Notes: a model not told the origin generated them from the letters alone. A stretch of 64,000 nucleotides of DNA from Symsagittifera roscoffensis (GCF_963678635.1 NC_087069.1:47138276-47202275), one strand, 5' to 3'; counted from the first letter of the stretch, positions 24,384 through 36,380 are shown. A program made the numbers and translations.

Positions 24384-24573
24384 AAATTGAAATCACAGTT
24401 AAATTAAACAACATTGCTCAACATCCCTACCCAATAAACCCACCAAACATAACAGCTCAATCACTACCACCACCATTTATACCAACTGAAGTAATATATA
24501 AATACGACAGATATACCAAAAAGACAATTGGTTACATCACATTTTATAACCCATACTCAGGATTATCATACAT

Positions 24574-27193
24574 ATGTATATTCTAAAATTATTAATTTTT
24601 CTCCAACTCCTTTTTCTAGTAATCTCAAATCAAAACATAAACCCTTCCCCCCGCACAGGACCCCAAGATTTATTAGTAACACATTATGATTGTGAAGAAA
24701 ACGAACAAAAAACACTACACAAATATGCAATAAATCAAGTATCACAATGCGAAACAGAACCACAAGCCATAGAAACTACAAATGTAATAGCAACACTTTA
24801 TTCAAAAGCCCGAGCAACAACAGTTATAGGATATAAATTCATAGCAACATTTTCTGAAAAGAAAGTACATTGTTCACAAGTTTCTAATGGAAATAAAAAC
24901 CGACTTGACCACGAATCATTCTACCAGAGTAATATCGAACGACTTTTACATCTCCGTCCCGAAGATTGTAAAAACGAGTTACTCAGATTAAACATCACAA
25001 GAAATAAAAACTCAGATAGAAAGTTAGTATACTTCCAAGTTTTTTCAGACTCTGTACATCAAGCAGAACTTGAAAGATATCAAGGACATATAAAATTAGA
25101 TGAAAAATACCCATAAAACGGCGCACACGGAAGATTAACTTATGACATACACGATAAACACTGGATACCACACATTGGAATAAATAACCCATCCAACTGC
25201 AAAGCAGACACAAAAAATAAAGGATACCAAGAAATAATGTTTTTCGATTGGAAAATACAACTCGAAAAAATACAACTCACACGCGATTTATCAGACAACA
25301 CAATGATCTATCAAGGAATTAGATTACCCTGTAAAAACGATCAAGGCTATTGTGACCCTACAACACGAACACAAGCAACAATTGTTTGGTTCCCCGAAGA
25401 CACATGTACAACATTTCAAGTAGCAAAAATACACGCTCGTATGATAAAATTCCACGAAAAATATTTCATACAATCAATACCATATGAACAAGTAAATCCA
25501 TCACGAAAACGAAGTTCAAATTTTACAAAATACACACAATATAGAAAACAAATTGACAGGTTTTCAAATATATCAAGAAACAGAACTTGCATGTAAATAC
25601 AGAAATCCACTTCACAAAACACAATACTCCGAAATATTAGTTGAATACGAAAAAGGATTTGACATGACCACTGGAAAAATAAAAATCGACCTATACGCCA
25701 CAAGTCACCCTATCAACGAAGGAACACCATATATACCAGTTAATTTTCAAAAAAGGAATGGACAACCTGGTGGACATTTAAAACCCCATGACACTACAAG
25801 CACACGTTTACAAGAACTATCACTAATGAATAATACATATTTTGGTAATATCCACTATGATATTCACCTAGATATGAAATTAGATTACACGATTAGCCGC
25901 ATTTTTCAAGAAATAACACTCTCCGAATTAGAAACACTTCACCAACTATGCGAATTAGAACGGACACAAATCCTACAATCACTTGCCCTAGCAGTATTAA
26001 AAATACCCTACGCAGGATATTTACTATCAGGAAATAGATCAAATTTTTTAGACTATGAAGGAAATATTTTATGGTTTTATACCTGTACCAAAAAAGTATC
26101 ACCACTATACGTTTTTGAAGATAAACGATGCTATAAAAGAATCCCTATCTTTTATAAGAATAAAATACATTTCGTTGACACACTTTCAAGAAGAACCTAT
26201 TTCTGGGATACCGCAGTCCCATGTGGATCAGAAAATAGCCACAATGTAGTACAACTAAACCCTGATGAAGATAAATATTACCTTCTCACCCCATATCCCA
26301 CATTAATGCAATCACTTAAAAAATTTTCACCTGAAAGCATTAGAGCTATCGCTCGCAACCCAAATATTGACTTACAATCAATTGGAATATATTCAAAATC
26401 AGATATTCAACATCACATTAGAACACAACAATTCCAAGAATTATTAACACAAATGGACACTATACAAAGACAATCAATTGACCAAAACCTACGCAAACTT
26501 GCCAAAACCGCAGGATTTGCAGACATTTATACTCAAGACTATAGCGGATATTTTAAAGACATTAAAGACTATATATATCTAAACGGTGAAAAATACCGTC
26601 CACAAGATATATCACCTATAAATATTTTTAGCTTTGTTACACTCAAAAATGAAATTCTTGATTTTCTAGGATGGCCCTACTACATCTTAGAAAAATTAAC
26701 TATTTTATACGCAATGTTTAACTTTTTAGGATTTCTTTTTTCACTCTTAAAAGGAATCTACAACACATGTGCTATACACACACAAGTAAACAGACAAGCA
26801 AGTGTAGCACGTATATTATTTGCAGGATTTTTCGGAATTTTCTCTTCATCAATAAACAAAATTCTTTTAGACGCACAAATAAAAGAATACAACACAAAAA
26901 TAGCAACGAGACAGAATACATACGACGAAGAACATAACAATGTAGACACAACGCCTACAGCACCACAGTTACCACCCCTACCACATAACCATCCATTATC
27001 CCTAGTCCCACGAAATTTTCGAAATTTAGCAATAACACATAATCCAAATTTTAGACCAAACATATCACAAAGCCCCATCCAACATATAATGACACACCAT
27101 CCACTAGATGAAAATACTTATGAAAAAATTATAGAACAACCCCATGCCACCGCTTTTCAGTCTCAAAATAATAATTTTTTTAGCTTACGATGA
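24574..27193 (+). pseudogene. env: Env-like glycoprotein resembling chuvirus GP (19-kb element, broken)
   Basis: Starts with a signal peptide (MYILKLLIFLQLLFLVIS). A basic furin-like site PSRKRS lies at about 25,500. The most telling block is at about 25,935-26,230: LETLHQLCELERTQILQSL, SGNRSNFLDYEGNILWFY, CYKRIPIFYKNKIHFVD and the following RRTYFWDTAVPC. I recognise this wording from glycoproteins of chuviruses (Jingchuvirales), which are gB-like class III fusion proteins known to have been captured by LTR elements of arthropods. A hydrophobic membrane segment (ILYAMFNFLGFLFSLLKGIY) lies at about 26,700-26,760, then a Pro-rich cytoplasmic tail. It would mediate entry of particles. The region is broken in this copy. 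The family call is from memory and needs a profile search. Confidence 0.65.
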
Positions 27194-28998
27194 GCCGACA
27201 ACTTGGATCCCTACACCGCTCGAATTCCCACCCAACCAACCTCACCACTCCAATTACAATCATTCCACTTTTTGCTTTCCCGCCACCCGATTTCCCCACC
27301 AATAATGTAACATCAGGCATGAATTCAGATACTAATTCACAAATCTCAGTTTTATACTCCACTTCACAACTCAATAACCCAAATATTGAAACCCCCGATG
27401 AATTTGCCGACTCTGAATCATCTCCATCCAATAATTTTCACACCAATCCCTCAGTTTTTTCTAAACCCCCTTTTCAACCAATCCCACCAAATAACCCTGT
27501 CCCAACCATTTCTACACCCTGTTATGCTTCCCATGTCACTCCAACCTACTCTTCACTTCATTCAGACCGATCATCCAATTCTCCAGACACCCCGCAAATC
27601 TCCCCAGAACTAGATAATTTTATTACCCTACAACAGCAACCCTACCACCTTGACACCTCCACTATAAACCAGATTTCCTCCACAATAGATTCATCCAACC
27701 CACATACCCCTACACCCTCTTCAATTTATACTGCATCATTAGCACCATCATCCACATCCACTGACTCTTCACTCAGCACTAATAGAGCTTATCGCACTTT
27801 CAAAAGAAAATTCCCAAACGATCCATTTCCAACAAAACCAGGAACAGCCCGTGAATATATAAATCATCCAAATCACACTAACACAAAAATTTTTTTAGCT
27901 ATCACCTTACCCTCATTTCCACAATATACTTTGAACACCCCTCACGACACTAATGAAACACGTAGTTTTGTAGACGAACACGTTTTAATGCCTACCCTTC
28001 CTTGGACCTCATATTATCATTTTACTAACCCCCTTTGCCTACCTTTATCTAACACTCACATCGATATAGAACGAAATAAAGATATGCTATATGGACTCAC
28101 TACACCACTAACACATAGACAATTTACTTACATCGGATTAAAAAAGGAACTAAAAACATACACTGCACCCCGAGCTAACGAATATACACTAGAATATTAC
28201 GATCATAACATCATCCGAACTAACCAAGACCAATTTTTAGATGATGATCGCTTCGCTAACCCACAAATCACAGAAAAATTCTTCGTTAAAACACCATATG
28301 TATTTACACTCAATATCTTTGATCGCAAATTTGACCACATCATTTCAGAAGCACTAACCGACACACAAGCCTACGAAAGTTTTAAAGAACGCTTTCAATT
28401 ATTTTCACTAACCTTTCATTTCCTTGCACCACATGAACGAGATTTGCACTGCTCATACGATATTATGTTACGCACTAAACAAACTCACACATATACATAT
28501 TATCGCTTTATTCAAAATCACTTTGACGTACACACTCCCTCCAGACAGCCACACCACCGTTTTCAATTCATCAATTCCAAATACACTTCACCATTATTTC
28601 TTAACTTCACATATTGCATTAAAGATACTAACCTTCATGGTATTCTTCGCAATTACGACCTCATAACCCAAAGGTATATTTTTTGTCCCATCACGAAGAC
28701 CTTCAACGCAGAAGAATCCCGACCCTTCCTTATCCCACACGAATTTGTTCAACATATAGAAATCCCCATATTAGAATTCATCCACAACACTAAATACAAT
28801 CACAAATTATATAATCTCATCCAAAACACACCTTATGAGTTTGCAGTTGGCACTGAAGAACTAACAACCATTAAAGCACTTCAATTGCTTTGGCCACTGC
28901 TTCAAACTAAAAACATCATCCGCATATTAGCAAAATTACTAACAACTTCCGATCTAATCCACGACATCTTCCCCCACGGTTTCTCCCCCGACGACTAA
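27190..28998 (+). CDS. Accessory ORF of the 19-kb element, 602 codons, unknown function
   Basis: One continuous frame that looks whole. Its ATG overlaps the Env stop as ATGA (27,190-27,193), the arrangement used for termination-reinitiation of translation. Residues 1-200 are Pro/Ser/Thr-rich and probably disordered (for example TPTPSSIYTASLAPSSTSTD). Residues about 205-602 look folded, with a basic start (RAYRTFKRKFPNDPFP) and many aromatic residues (THTYTYYRFIQNHF, SPLFLNFTYCIKD). There is no signal peptide, membrane segment, zinc knuckle or polymerase motif. I know of no Ty3-type element protein that matches it. Its codon usage is like Gag and Env, so it belongs to the element rather than being a later host insertion. 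Confidence 0.75.
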   Translation: MSRQLGSLHRSNSHPTNLTTPITIIPLFAFPPPDFPTNNVTSGMNSDTNSQISVLYSTSQLNNPNIETPDEFADSESSPSNNFHTNPSVFSKPPFQPIPPNNPVPTISTPCYASHVTPTYSSLHSDRSSNSPDTPQISPELDNFITLQQQPYHLDTSTINQISSTIDSSNPHTPTPSSIYTASLAPSSTSTDSSLSTNRAYRTFKRKFPNDPFPTKPGTAREYINHPNHTNTKIFLAITLPSFPQYTLNTPHDTNETRSFVDEHVLMPTLPWTSYYHFTNPLCLPLSNTHIDIERNKDMLYGLTTPLTHRQFTYIGLKKELKTYTAPRANEYTLEYYDHNIIRTNQDQFLDDDRFANPQITEKFFVKTPYVFTLNIFDRKFDHIISEALTDTQAYESFKERFQLFSLTFHFLAPHERDLHCSYDIMLRTKQTHTYTYYRFIQNHFDVHTPSRQPHHRFQFINSKYTSPLFLNFTYCIKDTNLHGILRNYDLITQRYIFCPITKTFNAEESRPFLIPHEFVQHIEIPILEFIHNTKYNHKLYNLIQNTPYEFAVGTEELTTIKALQLLWPLLQTKNIIRILAKLLTTSDLIHDIFPHGFSPDD

Positions 28999-29001
28999 CA
29001 G

Positions 29002-29081
29002 GTAAGTATGAATTATACATATTATTAACTAACAAATTCAAAATAAAAAAACTAACCATTCTTTATCCATGTCTCCTTTAG
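29002..29081 (+). promoter_or_regulatory. Candidate 80-nt intron just after the accessory ORF
   Basis: Three bases after the TAA a perfect donor CAG/GTAAGT occurs. Eighty bases on, CTCCTTTAG/AA can serve as acceptor, with branch-point-like TTAACTAAC and ACTAACC between. Env-bearing LTR elements use splicing, but an intron after the last stop codon is unusual. Confidence 0.45.
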
Positions 29082-29089
29082 AATTTTAG

Positions 29090-30084
29090 CCTTCATCCAA
29101 CGATCATCTGAAAAATACACAAAAGAAAAATAAAAAATAGAAAACTTCTTCAAACTGTTTAAAACTCTATTAATACTTTGCACCAAACAAATTAAATAAA
29201 ATTCATACCAATGCAGTAAATTAATTTACAAATTTTTTCCCCCACAAGCAGTAAATTTAATAATGATGAAAATTTGTAACTTAATTTTTCCAACAACTAG
29301 CAGTAAAATTGAAATTCTATGTAGTAAATTGATAAAACGAAAATGCAGTACTAACCTTTTGATATTTTCATTCATTCGCACACAAATTCTATCCACACTC
29401 GCACAGCTCGCCCACGAAGAATTGTTTAAAATAATGAATTTCAGTTTCAAGCTTTCACACTCAACAACTCTAACACAAGATAACACGTTTCAAACGTTCC
29501 TTTAACCCGGTTGGAAAGGAATTATATACTAAACAAAACTAACCAACGCAGCTTACTAAACACCACAAATCATAGAATAACAGCATGACTAAGAAAAGGA
29601 AACCAACGGTACCCAAACCGGATTAACCCAGTTTAAAACTGGATAATTTATTCTTTTGAAGATTATTATAAAGTCTAAGAAAGAAATAATAAAACACAAA
29701 AAAGTCGAAAGACAAAATCATACCACAAACAATTTGATTTTTGAAAAAAGAACACAACCAACAAACCATAAGAAAAACCACAACAAACCGAACATAAAAC
29801 GTTATCATATAGCAGGACCTCTCACAGAAACCGCATGCAATCATACTCCCACTCCTGGCCTAACCCACCAGAAGAGGACGTCCTGAGCATGCTCTATAGC
29901 CGGCCTAACCCACCGCGCTACATCCACGCTTTGTGACCACACTCCTATTTTTAATAAGAGCTACTCAAGGGTGAGTAACTCTTCAAAATAACCGAACTAA
30001 AACAAAAAGCTTTTGTGAAAACAATTAACCAAAATCATAAGTAAAACACCAAACTAAAAAAAGTTTTATAAAATGTAAATTATA
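29090..30084 (+). other. 3' region of the 19-kb element, no gene seen
   Basis: A-rich sequence between the accessory frame and the LRR-like relic. It contains short inverted wording around AACCCGGTTGGAAAGG (about 29,503) and AAACCGGATTAACCCAG (about 29,615). No open frame here shows protein-like composition. Confidence 0.4.
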
Positions 30085-30580
30085 CTATGCAATATATAGA
30101 TCAGCATACAACACCAAAAGACGAACATCCAAAGACAAAATGACCCCACTGCACTCGAAAAAGAATGGCCAACCACAATCAATATGCCGCTCACAATCAC
30201 AACTCAAAGGATTTAGAGTACGACTTGACTTCGCAGAAAAGGACTTCATTGAACTAGACCAATGACCACCTCGATGTTCAAGTATACGTACAGATCCGAG
30301 TAACCAGGCAACCCCTCCACGCACAATCTCCACGCCATTCCCAGACAAGGTCAAACACAAAAGAAGTTCTCTACGAGAAACAGAAAAACCTGTCATAGCC
30401 AACCATTCTGAAATCAGAATTTGAGTTTGTTGCAAAGAACCAGTCGTTGTCTTTTAAAGATACAACGATTGGACCTGGAACTTCTCTAACAAGAGAACCC
30501 AAAAGAAATATGATGTTCGCCAAATACCAAAGTCCATCATCCATCATTCGAATTGCAGAAAGACAATTCTAAAAAACTCT
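30085..30580 (-). pseudogene. Possible fragment of a leucine-rich-repeat gene, antisense inside the element
   Basis: On the minus strand the sequence encodes leucine-rich-repeat-like wording. One frame has LVREVPGPIVVSLKDNDWF, and a 116-codon frame (30,435-30,085) has LLCLTLSGNGVEIVRGG followed by NPLSCDCE, the start of a typical LRR C-terminal cap. It lies just before the 3' LTR and opposite in strand to the element. If real, it is a host gene fragment picked up by the element or inserted into it. The similarity is weak and from memory. Confidence 0.3.
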
Positions 30581-30596
30581 GTAAAACCCGGATGGG

Positions 30597-31007
30597 TGGA
30601 ACCTGATCTAAACTACATTTTATGATTGGATAAATTAGATATTTTACCACTGTAAAGTATTTAATATTAAGCAATCAAGATCCATCTGACTAACAATCCA
30701 CTTATTTGTAAGTGCTGAAATTACTTGTAATTTCAGCACCAGAGAGATTTGAATTTAACTTAGAAATTAGTTGGACTCTCCAAGAAGACTTTAGCAGCCG
30801 CAATAAACCAGTATACCCTAGATCTATTGAGCCTAGCAGAGACTAGTTAAACAACCTGAGACTAGATAGTATAAGAGTAAGATTAGGATCGGTATTAGAC
30901 TAAGAAGTTGCACGAATCTATCCGGCCGAAAATAAGATAGCGTGACGAGCAGACGGTGTACCCTATCCGAAATTACTCTATGAGTAAACCACATCGGTCA
31001 TAACTCA
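30597..31007 (+). repeat. 3' LTR of the 19-kb element
   Basis: 411 bases from TGGAACCTGATC to CGGTCATAACTCA. About seven substitutions and one short indel separate it from the 5' LTR. It is followed by the right-hand target duplication ATAT at 31,008-31,011. Confidence 0.93.
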
Positions 31008-31175
31008 ATATTCCATTTTTGGCGTTTCATCTTCCCTCGCTATCTACGTTTCCCTTGCATCATAATTCAATTCCAATCACTAAATGATCCTATCACTTGT
31101 TTGGTGTGTTACTAGGATCAACCTGGCTATTTACTTCTCTTAGCCTAGTCTAATTGCGAATTTCAGGGCGAGCAA
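31008..31175 (+). repeat. Continuation of segmental duplication copy 1 after the LTR element
   Basis: ATTCCATTTTTGGCGTTTCA and the following 150 bases are collinear with copy 2 at about 38,166-38,390. This shows that the LTR element split a once-continuous sequence. Confidence 0.8.
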
Positions 31176-32569
31176 CTCGCACTATTCCTAATATGTCTGT
31201 TATGGAGGTGATCAAAATTTCGTTTTAGTTTTAGGGTTTCAGAAGTTTGTAAGTTACTTCGGAGAGTTCCTAAGGGGCTTAAGTTATTTTCGAGGGTTCG
31301 TATCTGGAATTTTCTAAGTAGCAATTAGAAAACTTCGCCTCACTGAACACTATAAATCAATTCCTTCTTAATAACAAATAGACTATTGCAGAAATATATT
31401 TGCCTTTTTCAAATACTAGGCTGATTAACGTAAAAGTAAACGTGGGGAAAACTCGAGTTTATGTCAATTTAGCAAGAAATTTAAACTTTCTAGCATTTGT
31501 AGTGATTTAAATATATTATAACTAAACTGTCTTTAGTTTCGTTTTTTAGATTAATCTGGATGATTTTTGACAAAAAAAAAACCGAGGAATAATCGAACTA
31601 TGAACTTTTTTATATGAAATTGGTGTAAAGTGGAAAAATTTGTAAGAGAATGATTCCCATATGAAAATTTTTTGTATAACTTTCTCACAAACTATGATTA
31701 ATTTGAAAACGTTTCCGGGGATTAGCAAAATTTCTTTTATTATGAGCAACTTTCAGCATGCTTTATTTTATATCGAATCATATCTCATTTCAAAATTTTG
31801 AGGGAAAAACGAAGAAAAAAAGTTTTTATGCACAAAATTGTTTTACTGTTGTAAAATTTTGGTTTTCATTTTACACTTTACATGTAAAATAACATCAGTT
31901 TCTCACTTTTAATCAAATATTAATAAAGTTTTAGCTAAAAAATAAGAAGTCTGAAAATTTTTCAAAAAACTTTAGATTTCAGCAAAAAAAATTTGGAACT
32001 TACCATCTCAAAGCTGCCATTAGAATTATTGAATGCTTTCCTAGTATATTGAGAAATATACTTCTTCTCCTAAAACATAAAATTTTAAACATTACCACAT
32101 ATGATCTTAAATGTTACCAAAAATGTTATATAATCAAAAAATCGGGGTTAATTTTTCATGAAACTTACTATCTCACTTCTGAAAGATATAACTTAGCTAA
32201 ATACCTGAGATATCTGTTTCAGAACGATGGGGTCTCGAACTGCCCCCCGCATATTTTCTACCAGACCAACGATATTTTCAATAAAACTAATTCCTGTTTT
32301 CGTAGTGAAATTTGAGATTCCTTTTCCTCTTCTTTAAAATAAAACGACTATTTTTCGAATGTTTTTCTCTGTGTTTCAAAATTTGAATTAATTCTGTATA
32401 TCTTAACTGAGTCCCATGTTGCGAGACGCCGGCGTCGGTGTTTTTGATCAGTACGCAAAATCAATTGCATGATTTGTAGGGTTCTTAGAAATATACGAGC
32501 TCCACCAAATTCTTTTAAAAATTTTTTGCTTTCATTGAGAAATTGGGCTTCAAACATTCTGCATCAAAA
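31176..32569. other. AT-rich spacer between the two duplication copies
   Basis: No gene, repeat or RNA gene is seen. Short wording such as AAGGGGCTTAAGTTATTTTC near 31,270 recurs in looser form at 63,930-64,000. Confidence 0.4.
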
Positions 32570-32870
32570 GAGAACATAGTTTTTGCAGGGTGTAATAATA
32601 TAATAATATATATTTTTCCGCGAACCGTACATGATCTACCAAACTAAGTTGAGCTCATGTAAGATCCTTAGCTCGTATTATGTACTGTTGTTCTTGCTAA
32701 AACTGCTTCCTGTTTTTAGTGTGATTTAAGTTCACTTTTTGTTGCTCTTTTTTATTGAAACAGCCTATTCTTGTTTTTTTTGGAAGTACTTTTTTCTTTT
32801 GCTATCATAATAAATTAGGCTTCACAACATTTTGCTAGAGTTAACAACTTGATTTTTTTTTTCATTTCAG

Positions 32871-34435
32871 TGAGCTGAAGGACTTCGTGAATGTTTTGAA
32901 TGAAACTCTCAACCAACAACCACCTGACAACGAGTTCCCTGAACGTGTAAACAACCGTGACCAACAATTCAACCTATCAGGCGAGAAAATTATTATTTGA
33001 TAGATTTCAACTTGATTCTTTACGAGAAAAAAAATTCTAAGCCATCCTCCTTGTGTAAGTTAAAATACATCATGCTCTATCAGTAAATATTTTTTAACAA
33101 ATCATGAAAATTTCAGTTTATAAATTTTTTTGTTGTAAAAATGGACGTAATTGAATCGATTCAACACAGAATTAAGTATCTTTACAGAATTTATCAGCAA
33201 TCTTAGTTAATAACTGGACGAATGGTGATTGCGACAAAAACCGATTTGAGTTGTGTCTATGATTTTTGACTAGAGTGGATAAGTAGATTTGGTGCGTTCT
33301 GTTTGCTTGACTTTATCAGATTTTAAATGTACTTTGGAAATTCATATTTTGATTTATGCCAACGGAAATATGCACCAATCATAATTTATTGCAAGTTTCT
33401 CATCTTCATATGTGAGACTTATTTTTTTCTAAATGGATTAAAAAACTTGCTTTTCTTGCTTTGATAAATTATTTATCTAAAAGTTTATTGGCTAATTTCC
33501 ATACAAAAAAAACGTTACCAAGTTTCATGACAAATATAGGATAAATTTATTGACACTGTTCGTGATTTTAAGACTAAACTTAGAAAGCAAAAACTGTAAA
33601 AAAAAACTTTATTAAGAACAGAAATCGCACAAACAAAACAAATATTTTTTAAGTTGAATCACAATTTAAATCATTGATGTGTTTTCACCGCATGCGGGGA
33701 CAGGGAAGTGGGACGCCTGATTGATCGCAGACGTTTATTCGCGCTTTTTTTAGCAAATACTCTTGTGCCTGAAATGATGCAGACGATCACGATGAGTGCT
33801 AAGCCGAAAGAGAGGATGGCAGTTATTGAAAAAGAATTGGAAAATGTGTTCGAGGAAGAAACGATTAAAGTATGCATGCAGATTTTATTGACTTCAAATC
33901 CAACCGAAGATGACGAGAACATAGAAGTAAACATGGCACTTTAATTTCAAAATTATTATCATCTTAATCATTTTTTATTGTTGAAGATATTGGCGACGAT
34001 GAAATTTGTTAAACGTAAATTTAACAAAGTAAATCTTTGACAATTCTATTATCATAATCAATAATTTTTCTAGAAAAACTTATTGAAAATGTTAAATTAA
34101 TGTAGTGTTTTTTGTGGATACTGTTGAAATTATGATGAAGTTGCATTTTTCTTTCATCCAATGAAGTTTGATTTTAATTTAGTTGATTTTGAATACAAAC
34201 AGTCAAATGCTTACACTTTTTGTTGCAATGAGCTTAAAATTTTCAACAATACGTCTCAAGTTTATCATTAAAATTCGTATAATTTCTTTTTGCTGTTTTT
34301 GGAGAAACACTGACAGATCCCCTTGGTTGGAAGGATATATTCGAAAAGTACATCGTAGGTTTCTGGCACCTCATGATTCTTTCGAAGTCTTCAGGGTCGA
34401 ATTATGGAATCAAAAATGCGACACTCAAGGACTAA
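32871..34435 (+). pseudogene. Partial duplicate of the host gene (last three exons only)
   Basis: Exon-like segments at 32,871-32,980, 33,754-33,926 and about 34,304-34,435 match the last three exons of the gene at 94-8,662. The first two have exactly the same lengths (110 and 173 bases) and the same phases. The middle one keeps MMQTITMSAKPKERMAVIE and LENVFEEETIKVC. The third keeps DIFEKYIVGFWHLMILSKS. All three remain open. However, the first donor is GC rather than GT (CAG/GCGAGA), and the acceptor before the last exon has lost its AG (TTTTTGGA/GAAACA). The upstream four exons are not present. It is therefore probably a partial pseudogene. Use as an alternative 3' end of the parent gene is possible but not supported. 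Confidence 0.7.
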
Positions 34436-35254
34436 ACGGGGCAGAAAACAATGTTACAAAACTAAAATCCACGCCAAAACCTATCCCTTGCAACGATGTC
34501 CACTACTAGACAAAAGACAAGCAAGGTTAAAACGCCAATAATGTATAAGATCAAACTTTTGTTACTTTGAATATTTCAACTTGTAAGACTTGAAAATTTG
34601 TAGGCAGTAGTTTCGTAAAAAACAGCTGTGGCTCCGAGAGATGTTTAAAAAAAGTAATTTTAAGTGTTAATAAAAACCATTGTGCGAAAAAAAATTTACA
34701 CCAAATTATTTCAGTGTCCTCAAACACGCCAATAAGAAAATTTCTTCTCTAAATTAAAGATATGGACTGGGCAATGTTTCTGCTTAGTTTTTCTGAGGAT
34801 CGCTTTGAGCCATCTAATGGTAGTAGTCAACTGTTTCTCAAAAAAAAAACAGCTTGAAGCTTAACTTTCGGATATTGTTCCGCTGCAGAATCAGCGATCA
34901 AAATCATTCTTCGAAGGCAGCCGCGAGAAAATTAGAAAATTAGAAAAAAAAAGAAAGAAATCATGCGTATGGAATATACAGGCATTTAGTAACATATATA
35001 CTTCGAAAGCAGGGCGAAAGAGGGACTATTATTACGATTAGGGTCAACTAGAGGCCCAGTTAAAGCTGAAGGTACATGTTTGATAATTTTTGATTTTGTT
35101 GTACTGCTGCGGAATGAACTGTCAAAATATGAAAGAAAACTTTTGTGATTATGAAAACTTAAGGCGTAACATCTTATGCATACAGGCTTCCCACAACCTG
35201 TTGATCAGAGGCTTCCCACAAAAAATTTCAATAACGGACAAGAAAACAATATAT

Positions 35255-36380
35255 TGACTTTCCTGAAGGCCATAACCTTTTCTTTAAAATTTTAGTTTTC
35301 TGGAAGGCCAAAATTTTAATGTTTTTTTTCCCTTTGATTGAAACCAATATCTGTGATTTGGAATGGTGAGACAAGACAAAAAATTTCAAAAATGTTGAAA
35401 AAATATCAAATATTGTTTGTTTCCGAGGGCCTAACTTTTTTAGAAAAAAAATGTGCGCGCAGCCACTCACGCAGAGGAGTTTACTGCCCACTGTATCTTC
35501 TGTTGAACCCAAAATCTAAGATTTGGGAGGGTAATTTTTACGAAAAGTCGGAACAGTTTTAAGATAAAAAACAGTATAAAATCAAAAAATTGACTTTTCT
35601 GAGGGCTATAACTTTGCGTGTAAAACATCTGTGCCTGTTTGCTTATGCAGAGAGAGGAGCTTTCCACGACACGTTTGACCTTTTGAAACCAAAATCTCAG
35701 ATCAGATTTTAGGTGTCACCCGTTCTTGTTGTCGAGAAAATCAAATTGTTTGAAAAAAAACGGTCAAAACGTCACAATTACTACTATCCAAGAGTCATAA
35801 CTTTTATTTTAAAAGCTTTGGGATCACCCGTTAAAACTTTTGAGCATCAAATATCCCTTATTTTTGAGTGGAATCAAAACCAGAGAATTGAGAATGTAGT
35901 TTTCGAGAAAAGACAAAAGAACTCAAAAAACGTAAACAAGTCAAAAAATTGACTTTTCTGAGAGCCATAAATTTTTGTGTAAAAGTATTTGGAGGTAGCC
36001 GCATAAGCAAGGTAAAGATAGTTCTCAGAAACCCTTCCTTTTGACTTAAATCAAAATCGCAGTTCTGGAGGGTTAGTTTTGAGAAAAATAAAAAAGTTTC
36101 TAAAAACGATTTGATAAAATCGAAAGTTTGGTTTTTCTAAAGGCCATATCTTTTGTGTAAAAAAAATTGGACGTAGTCAGTTAATCAAGGGGGCTTTCTT
36201 GAACCCGTTCTATAAATTGAAACTAAAGTCTTTGATTTTTGATTTTTCCGAAGGCTATAAATTTTTGTGTTTTTGAAGCTTTTTTTTTTAACTTTTCTCA
36301 AAACTACTCATCCAGATCTCAAAATTTTGTTCCAATGGCTGGAAAAAATTGTGGATCGCTTGTGCAGAAGTTTCACATAT
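35255..36380. repeat. Degenerate tandem repeat, period about 170-190 bp (copy 2)
   Basis: The phrase GAGGGCCATAACTTTT recurs in variants near 35,262, 35,424, 35,600, 35,790, 35,961, 36,139 and 36,250. The array is collinear with the one at 9,540-10,570, so it existed before the segmental duplication. Confidence 0.65.

Larger units (their letters stand above)
11869..31007 (+). mobile_element. 19.1-kb Ty3/gypsy-type LTR element with Env-like and extra ORFs (fossil, broken)
   Basis: A complete insertion bounded by TG...CA LTRs and a 4-bp ATAT duplication. In order it holds: 5' LTR, 1.87-kb leader, Gag, Pol (protease, reverse transcriptase, RNase H, integrase), a spacer with Env-tail-like sequence, Env, a 602-codon accessory frame, a 1.6-kb 3' region and 3' LTR. 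The domain order RT-RH-IN and the retroviral-type parts place it in Ty3/gypsy (Metaviridae). The 4-bp duplication and the Env gene recall the errantivirus grade. By eye the LTRs differ at about seven positions plus one indel of about 18 bp (about 2% substitution), so the insertion is relatively young. The coding region has roughly half a dozen breaks, while Gag and the last frame look whole. It is extremely A-rich on the coding strand, unlike the second family in the window. Confidence 0.93.

Noticed and set aside
27386-27613. Additional open frames overlapping the 602-codon accessory ORF
   Set aside because: Alternative-frame shadows of Pro/Ser-rich coding sequence without features of their own.
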